Assembly: GCA_031552995.1 (NCBI GenBank)
Contig: JAVBMB010000066.1
Location: 1-10,383 of the forward strand
Source of the DNA: JAVBMB01 sp031552995
GTDB lineage: Bacteria > Bacillota > Clostridia > Oscillospirales > Butyricicoccaceae
DNA: 10,383 nucleotides
Direction: 5' to 3'
Under the pieces are notes generated by a model. That model searched no databases. It worked only from the letters and a program-made list of their open reading frames with translations, and was not told the origin of the DNA. Both the position numbers and the translations under genes were made by a program. Below, one piece after another: positions 6,318-10,383 of the stretch (positions are counted from its first letter, which is position 1; each line of letters begins with the position of its first letter).

Positions 6318-7145
6318 ATGGAAAAGCTTATTATCACATGCTGCATCTGCGGCGCTGAGGTAATGAAAGAGAACAACCCGGCCGTTCCCTATACCGTGGA
6401 TGAAATTGTTCGTGAGGCGAAAAGTGCCTATGACGCCGGCGCGTCGGTAATCCATTTGCATGTCCGCGAGGATGACGGTACCCCCACACAGAGCGCCGAG
6501 CGTTTTAAGGTGTGTATGGATGCCATAAAGAAAGCATGCCCCGATGTTATAATTCAGCCGTCGACAGGCGGCGCGGCGTGGATGACAGCCGACCAGAGGC
6601 TTCAGCCGATTACGCTTGACCCCGAGATGGCAACGCTTGACTGCGGAACATGCAATTTTGGCGGCGACGAGGTGTTTACAAACACCGAAAACATGATAAA
6701 AGAGTTCGGCACGCGCATGATTGAGCGCGGTATCAAGCCGGAATGCGAAGTGTTTGACAAGGGCATGATAGATATGGCTATCCGCCTGAATAAAAAGGGT
6801 TTTATTAAGTCTCCGATGCATTTTGACTTTGTTATGGGCGTCAACGGCGGTATCTCCGGCGAGCCGAGAGACCTGCTGTTTATGCAGGAGAGCATACCGC
6901 ATGACTGTACGTGGACTGTCGCAGGTGTCGGGCGTTTTGAGTTCCCGATGGCCGTTATGGGCATAATAATGGGCGGGCATGTGCGCGTGGGCTTTGAGGA
7001 CAACGTCTACCTCAGCAAGGGCGTGCTTGCGAAGTCGAACGGCGAGCTTGTTGAAAAAGTTGTGCGTCTTGCTAAAGAGTTTGGTCGCGAGATAGCAAGC
7101 CCCGCCGAGGCAAGAGCTATCCTTGGCCTGGCACCGCTTAAATAA
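6318..7145 (+). CDS. kce: 3-keto-5-aminohexanoate cleavage enzyme
   Basis: A 275-residue member of the BKACE (DUF849) family. It condenses 3-keto-5-aminohexanoate with acetyl-CoA and yields 3-aminobutyryl-CoA and acetoacetate. The zinc ligands H46 and H48 stand in IHLHVRED, in the same numbering as characterised Kce enzymes. E14 and the PSTGG motif with S82 also match known active-site positions. The third metal ligand is probably E227 in VGFEDN. Length is standard. The start is ATG at 6318, seven bases after GGAGGT (6305–6310); the TTG fifteen bases upstream overlaps that site and is rejected. It lies between kal and kdd, so cleavage and ammonia loss are encoded side by side. Confidence 0.95.
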   Translation: MEKLIITCCICGAEVMKENNPAVPYTVDEIVREAKSAYDAGASVIHLHVREDDGTPTQSAERFKVCMDAIKKACPDVIIQPSTGGAAWMTADQRLQPITLDPEMATLDCGTCNFGGDEVFTNTENMIKEFGTRMIERGIKPECEVFDKGMIDMAIRLNKKGFIKSPMHFDFVMGVNGGISGEPRDLLFMQESIPHDCTWTVAGVGRFEFPMAVMGIIMGGHVRVGFEDNVYLSKGVLAKSNGELVEKVVRLAKEFGREIASPAEARAILGLAPLK

Positions 7146-7195
7146 GTATACGTAAACCAGCCGGTAACACCGGCCGACATATAGGAGGAATAATA

Positions 7196-8236
7196 ATGGC
7201 TACAAAAGGAAACAAGTATGGAGTCCATCGTGTTATCGAGCCGAAGGGCGTTTTGACCCAAGCCGCTTACAAAATCGACAATGACATGACAAAGCGCTAT
7301 TCGAATGAGATTATTTGCGATGTCATTTCGCTGAACATTGACTCGGCTTCGTTCACACAGATTGAAGAAGCCTGCGGACATGACCCGAAGAAAATCGGCG
7401 AAATGATTCTTGGCATCGTCGCCGAGCGCGGCAAGCAGCAGAACCCGGTAACAGGCTCGGGCGGCATGTTCATCGGCAAGGTCGCCTATATCGGTGAGGA
7501 CCTGAAAGACCGCGACCTTAAGGTCGGCGACAAAATCGCGTCGCTCGTCTCACTTTCGATGACTCCGCTTAAAATCGACAAAATCAAGGAAATCCACATG
7601 GACATCGACCGCGTCGACATCGACGGCCAGGCCGTGCTGTTTGAGAGCGCAATCTATGCCAAGCTTCCTGATGACATGAGCGAAGCCCTTGCGCTGGCCG
7701 CCCTTGACGTAGCAGGCGCCCCTGCGCAGGCCCGCAAGCTGCCGAAAGACGGAGACAGCGTGCTTATACTCGGCGCTAACGGAAAATCCGGCGTGCTGTG
7801 CGGCTACGAGGCGATGAAGAAGGTCGGCCCGAAGGGCAATGTCGTCGGCGTCGTGCGCAACCCCGCTCAGGTTCCGGCTCTCATGGAGCTTGGCGTGTAC
7901 CACAAGGTCATCGTGGCTTCGGCTACCGAGCCTGTTGCGGTGCTTGAAGCCGCGCTTGAGGCAAACGGCGGCAAAGAGTATGACGTCTCGATTTCATGCG
8001 TCAACATCGAGAGCTGCGAGATGAGCGCTATACTGCCTGTCCGCGATGACGGCATCGTATACTTCTTCTCGATGGCGACAAGCTTTACAAAGGCCGCTCT
8101 CGGCGCTGAGGGTATCGGTAAGGACGTAATGATGATTGTAGGAAACGGATATACAAAGGATCACGCCGAGATCACCCTTAACGTGCTGCGCGAGAATCCC
8201 AAGCTTCGCAAGCTGTTTGACGAGAAATACGTATAA
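7196..8236 (+). CDS. kdd: L-erythro-3,5-diaminohexanoate dehydrogenase
   Basis: A 346-residue cytoplasmic NAD(P)-dependent oxidoreductase. It oxidatively deaminates 3,5-diaminohexanoate to 3-keto-5-aminohexanoate (EC 1.4.1.11). The N-terminal part (GNKYGVHRVIEPKGVLTQAA) is typical of Kdd. The nucleotide-binding fold is visible as SVLILGANGKSGVLCGYEA, with GANGKSG at 193–199, and the overall layout resembles medium-chain dehydrogenases without the zinc-alcohol-dehydrogenase signature. The start is ATG at 7196, preceded by AGGAGG (7183–7188), which suggests efficient translation. It sits 50 bases after kce and 117 bases before kamA; the latter gap holds hairpins described separately. Confidence 0.94.
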   Translation: MATKGNKYGVHRVIEPKGVLTQAAYKIDNDMTKRYSNEIICDVISLNIDSASFTQIEEACGHDPKKIGEMILGIVAERGKQQNPVTGSGGMFIGKVAYIGEDLKDRDLKVGDKIASLVSLSMTPLKIDKIKEIHMDIDRVDIDGQAVLFESAIYAKLPDDMSEALALAALDVAGAPAQARKLPKDGDSVLILGANGKSGVLCGYEAMKKVGPKGNVVGVVRNPAQVPALMELGVYHKVIVASATEPVAVLEAALEANGGKEYDVSISCVNIESCEMSAILPVRDDGIVYFFSMATSFTKAALGAEGIGKDVMMIVGNGYTKDHAEITLNVLRENPKLRKLFDEKYV

Positions 8237-8275
8237 TTTGATTTACGCAGCGAGCCTGTGGAGTTCACATGTATC

Positions 8276-8339
8276 CGCAGGTTCCTGCGTATCTAAGCAG
8301 ACAATTCCTGGATTTTGCAGGCGGGGGGAGGGCCCCGCC
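8276..8339 (+). other. Intercistronic hairpins between kdd and kamA
   Basis: Two short stems lie in the 117-base gap. CGCAG/CTGCG (8276–8280 with 8285–8289) closes a four-base loop. GGCGGGG/CCCCGCC (8320–8326 with 8333–8339) is a seven-pair all-G:C stem with loop GGAGGG, ending one base before the kamA ribosome binding site region (AAAGGAG, 8341–8347). No T-tract follows either, so neither looks like an intrinsic terminator. The loop GGAGGG itself resembles a ribosome binding site. Possible roles are mRNA processing, stability or control of kamA translation. Confidence 0.55.
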
Positions 8340-8353
8340 GAAAGGAGAACATC

Positions 8354-9595
8354 ATGGACAAACGACGTATTTTTGCCGATGTGCCGGCCAGCGACTGGAA
8401 TGACTGGAAATGGCAGGTCCGCAACAGGATAGAGACACTTGACGACCTGAAAAAGTATATCGACTTGACACCCGAAGAGCAGGAGGGAGTCAGCAAGTGC
8501 CTCAGCGCGATGCGTATGGCTATTACGCCTTATTACCTGTCGCTTATTGATTTGGATGACCCGAATGATCCGGTGCGCAAGCAGGCGATTCCGACCGCGT
8601 TTGAGCTGCACAGGGCGGAGGCCGATCTGCTTGATCCGCTTCATGAGGATACTGATTCGCCGGCGCCCGGCCTGACACACAGGTACCCCGACCGTGTTTT
8701 GCTGCTGATAACCGACCAATGCTCGATGTATTGCCGTCACTGCACGCGCCGTCGCTTTGCCGGGCAGACCGATTCGATGATTTCGATGACGCAGATTGAA
8801 AAATGCATCGAGTATGTGCGCAACACCCCCAGCGTGCGCGACGTACTGCTGTCCGGCGGGGACGCGCTGATGGTAGCTGACGATCAGCTCGATTATATCT
8901 TTACAAAGCTTCGCGAGATACCGCACGTTGAGATTGTGCGCATCGGTTCGCGCACGCCGGTTGTTATGCCGCAGCGCATCACGCCGGAGCTGTGCAACAT
9001 GTTCCGCAAGCACCATCCGCTGTGGTTCAATACACACTTCAACCACCCCAAGGAGATTACGGCAGAATCCGCTCAGGCCTGTGCCATGCTGGCTGACGCC
9101 GGCATTCCGCTGGGCAACCAGTCGGTGCTGCTAGCCGGGGTAAATGACTGTGTGCATATCATGAAAGACCTTGTGCATCAGCTGGTCAAAATCAGAGTTC
9201 GTCCGTACTATATTTATCAGTGCGATCTCAGCCTTGGGCTAGAGCATTTCCGCACGCCTGTGTCAAAGGGCATAGAGATAATAGAAGGACTGCGCGGCCA
9301 CACCTCCGGCTTCTGCGTGCCGACATTTGTCGTGGACGCGCCGGGTGGCGGCGGAAAGACACCGGTTATGCCGAACTATGTGATATCGCAAAGCCCGGGC
9401 AAGGTTATACTGCGCAACTTCGAGGGCGTTATCACGACATATACCGAGCCGACACACTATGAAAACAACTGCGGCTGCAAGGATTGCAAGGGCGCCGGCA
9501 ATGATATCGTCGGTGTTGCGCGTCTTGAGCAGGGGCTGCAGCTTAACCTTGAGCCGAAGGGCCTTAAAAGGCTTGAGCGCGGACATCACGACTGA
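8354..9595 (+). CDS. kamA: L-lysine 2,3-aminomutase
   Basis: A 413-residue radical SAM, PLP-dependent enzyme that converts L-lysine to L-beta-lysine, the first step of the pathway (EC 5.4.3.2). The iron–sulfur ligands are C123, C127 and C130 in CSMYCRHCTRRR. The PLP-binding lysine is K335 in GGGGKTP. Zinc ligands are C266 and then C373, C375 and C378 (CGCKDC), matching the clostridial enzyme with a two-residue shift. The substrate-binding aspartates D291 and D328 are present. All key residues are intact, so it should be active. The start is ATG at 8354 after AAAGGAG. A TTG 39 bases upstream would run through the GC hairpin and is rejected. EpmB, which modifies elongation factor P, is a relative, but the length, the zinc site and the neighbours support KamA. 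Confidence 0.97.
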   Translation: MDKRRIFADVPASDWNDWKWQVRNRIETLDDLKKYIDLTPEEQEGVSKCLSAMRMAITPYYLSLIDLDDPNDPVRKQAIPTAFELHRAEADLLDPLHEDTDSPAPGLTHRYPDRVLLLITDQCSMYCRHCTRRRFAGQTDSMISMTQIEKCIEYVRNTPSVRDVLLSGGDALMVADDQLDYIFTKLREIPHVEIVRIGSRTPVVMPQRITPELCNMFRKHHPLWFNTHFNHPKEITAESAQACAMLADAGIPLGNQSVLLAGVNDCVHIMKDLVHQLVKIRVRPYYIYQCDLSLGLEHFRTPVSKGIEIIEGLRGHTSGFCVPTFVVDAPGGGGKTPVMPNYVISQSPGKVILRNFEGVITTYTEPTHYENNCGCKDCKGAGNDIVGVARLEQGLQLNLEPKGLKRLERGHHD

Positions 9596-9605
9596 TAAGC
9601 TAATT

Positions 9606-9639
9606 TGTGTCACGCGCGTGATATAACGCGCGTGACACA
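9606..9639 (+). other. Perfect 14-bp inverted repeat between kamA and kamD
   Basis: TGTGTCACGCGCGT (9606–9619) is perfectly complementary to ACGCGCGTGACACA (9626–9639) across the six-base loop GATATA. It begins 11 bases after the kamA stop and lies 54 bases before kamD. No T-tract follows (the next bases are TGTAATCCCC), so it is not a canonical terminator on either strand. It may protect the kamA mRNA 3' end, weaken read-through into kamD, or act as a DNA operator. Confidence 0.8.
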
Positions 9640-9693
9640 TGTAATCCCCAAATCCGGGCAGTAATGTGCCGGTTTTGCAGAGAGGTTTGAGAT

Positions 9694-10383
9694 ATGGAGA
9701 GCAAACTTAACCTGAATCAAGAGCTTGTGGCGAAGGCAAGAGCCAGCGCATATAAGGTGGCGCTTGAGACACAGGACTTTATTGATGTACACACTACGAC
9801 AACCGTTGAGCGCGCGGTGTGCCGTCTGCTTGGAATAGACGGCGTAAATGATGTTGAGGTTCCGCTGCCCAATATAGTTGTTGATCACCTGTCGGACAAG
9901 GGTATTTTATCCGGCGGCGCGTCGTATTATATCGGCAACGCTATGGCTGAGCTGGGGCAGACGCCGCAGCAGATTGCGGAGCGCATTTCGTCGGGAGAGC
10001 TTGATCTTTCCAAACTTCCGACGCACACCCGCGAGGAAATTGATGCCGAGATAATGCCTATCGCAAGGCAGGCTGTTGAGCAGATACGCTCGAATGTCAT
10101 GCAGCGCAACACGTACCTTGACCAGTACGGAGACAAAGAGGGCCCGTATCTTTATGTAATCGTAGCAACCGGAAATATCTATGAGGATATAACCCAGGCG
10201 AAGGCTGCGGCTAAGCAGGGAGCCGATATAATAGCTGTAATACGCACAACGGGGCAGAGCCTGCTGGACTATGTGCCGTATGGCGCCACGACTGAGGGCT
10301 TTGGAGGCACGTATGCGACGCAGGAGAACTTCCGCCTGATGCGCGCGGCGCTGCTCGAAGGGATCGCCAAGCTCGCCCAGCAG
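9694..10383 (+). CDS. kamD: Lysine 5,6-aminomutase alpha subunit (KamD), N-terminal part
   Basis: The first 230 codons of KamD, open to the window edge; the full protein is usually a little over 500 residues. KamD forms the TIM-barrel subunit of the adenosylcobalamin- and PLP-dependent lysine 5,6-aminomutase, which moves the terminal amino group of beta-lysine to give 3,5-diaminohexanoate (EC 5.4.3.3). Recognisable segments are FIDVHTTTTVERAVCRLLGI (about 29–48), an SGGASYYIG stretch near residue 73, and IAVIRTTGQSLLDYVPYGAT near 183–202. The start ATG at 9694 follows AGAGG (9681–9685). The partner subunit KamE, with the B12-binding domain, is expected directly downstream. This is the enzyme that KamB and KamC, encoded upstream, should reactivate. 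Confidence 0.95.
   Translation, partial: MESKLNLNQELVAKARASAYKVALETQDFIDVHTTTTVERAVCRLLGIDGVNDVEVPLPNIVVDHLSDKGILSGGASYYIGNAMAELGQTPQQIAERISSGELDLSKLPTHTREEIDAEIMPIARQAVEQIRSNVMQRNTYLDQYGDKEGPYLYVIVATGNIYEDITQAKAAAKQGADIIAVIRTTGQSLLDYVPYGATTEGFGGTYATQENFRLMRAALLEGIAKLAQQ

Noticed and set aside
6186..6980. 264-codon open frame on the minus strand
   Set aside because: It lies antisense across kal and kce, shows no recognisable domain, and is explained by the codon bias of the genes on the + strand.
8315..8353. TTG start for kamA upstream of the ATG at 8354
   Set aside because: It would run through the GC hairpin and the AAAGGAG site; the N-terminus MDKRRIF fits the family length.
8243..9046. 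267-codon open frame on the minus strand
   Set aside because: Antisense to kamA, rich in His/Arg of the kind produced by shadow frames, with no motif or start signal.
1..10383. Search for CRISPR arrays, insertion sequences, tRNAs, defence or biosynthetic systems
   Set aside because: No regularly spaced repeats, transposase, integrase, toxin–antitoxin or similar gene was seen; the coding content is housekeeping plus a known lysine fermentation pathway.

Overview
The window reads as chromosomal DNA of an anaerobic, amino-acid-fermenting Firmicute, most likely a butyrate-forming member of the Clostridia. Three things point there: a lepA–hemW neighbourhood of the Firmicute type, strong GGAGG-type ribosome binding sites, and a nearly complete gene set for fermenting lysine to butyrate-pathway intermediates. 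All genes lie on the + strand. I see no mobile element, tRNA, rRNA, CRISPR array or phage gene.

Left part (1–2914): the 3' end of lepA (translation factor EF-4), a tyrosine/dual-specificity-type phosphatase, hemW (radical SAM, heme chaperone family), and a 67-residue two-helix membrane protein of unknown function. Spacing is tight and these could be one transcription unit.

Middle (2926–5381): kamB and kamC, the two proteins assigned as the reactivase of the B12-dependent lysine 5,6-aminomutase. kamC is a MutS-family ATPase. They overlap by 4 bases and follow hemW closely, so they appear to be transcribed from upstream.

Regulatory leader (5378–5866): a sigma-A-type promoter overlapping the kamC stop codon, then a lysine riboswitch (L box) aptamer at about 5530–5694, then two intrinsic terminator hairpins. 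The 3' strand of aptamer helix P1 is also the 5' arm of the first terminator. Lysine binding should therefore prevent termination, giving an ON switch, which fits a catabolic operon. The better-known L boxes of lysine biosynthesis and transport genes are OFF switches.

Right part (5867–10383): kal, kce, kdd, kamA and the first 230 codons of kamD, cut by the window end. The order of action is: KamA makes beta-lysine; KamD with KamE (expected just downstream) makes 3,5-diaminohexanoate; Kdd oxidises it to 3-keto-5-aminohexanoate; Kce cleaves that with acetyl-CoA to 3-aminobutyryl-CoA and acetoacetate; Kal removes ammonia to give crotonyl-CoA, which enters butyrate synthesis. Strong intercistronic hairpins lie on both sides of kamA.

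The enzymes are a known pathway. The less ordinary parts are the regulatory leader, the placement of the reactivase genes outside the riboswitch-controlled unit, the small membrane protein next to them, and the hairpins around kamA.
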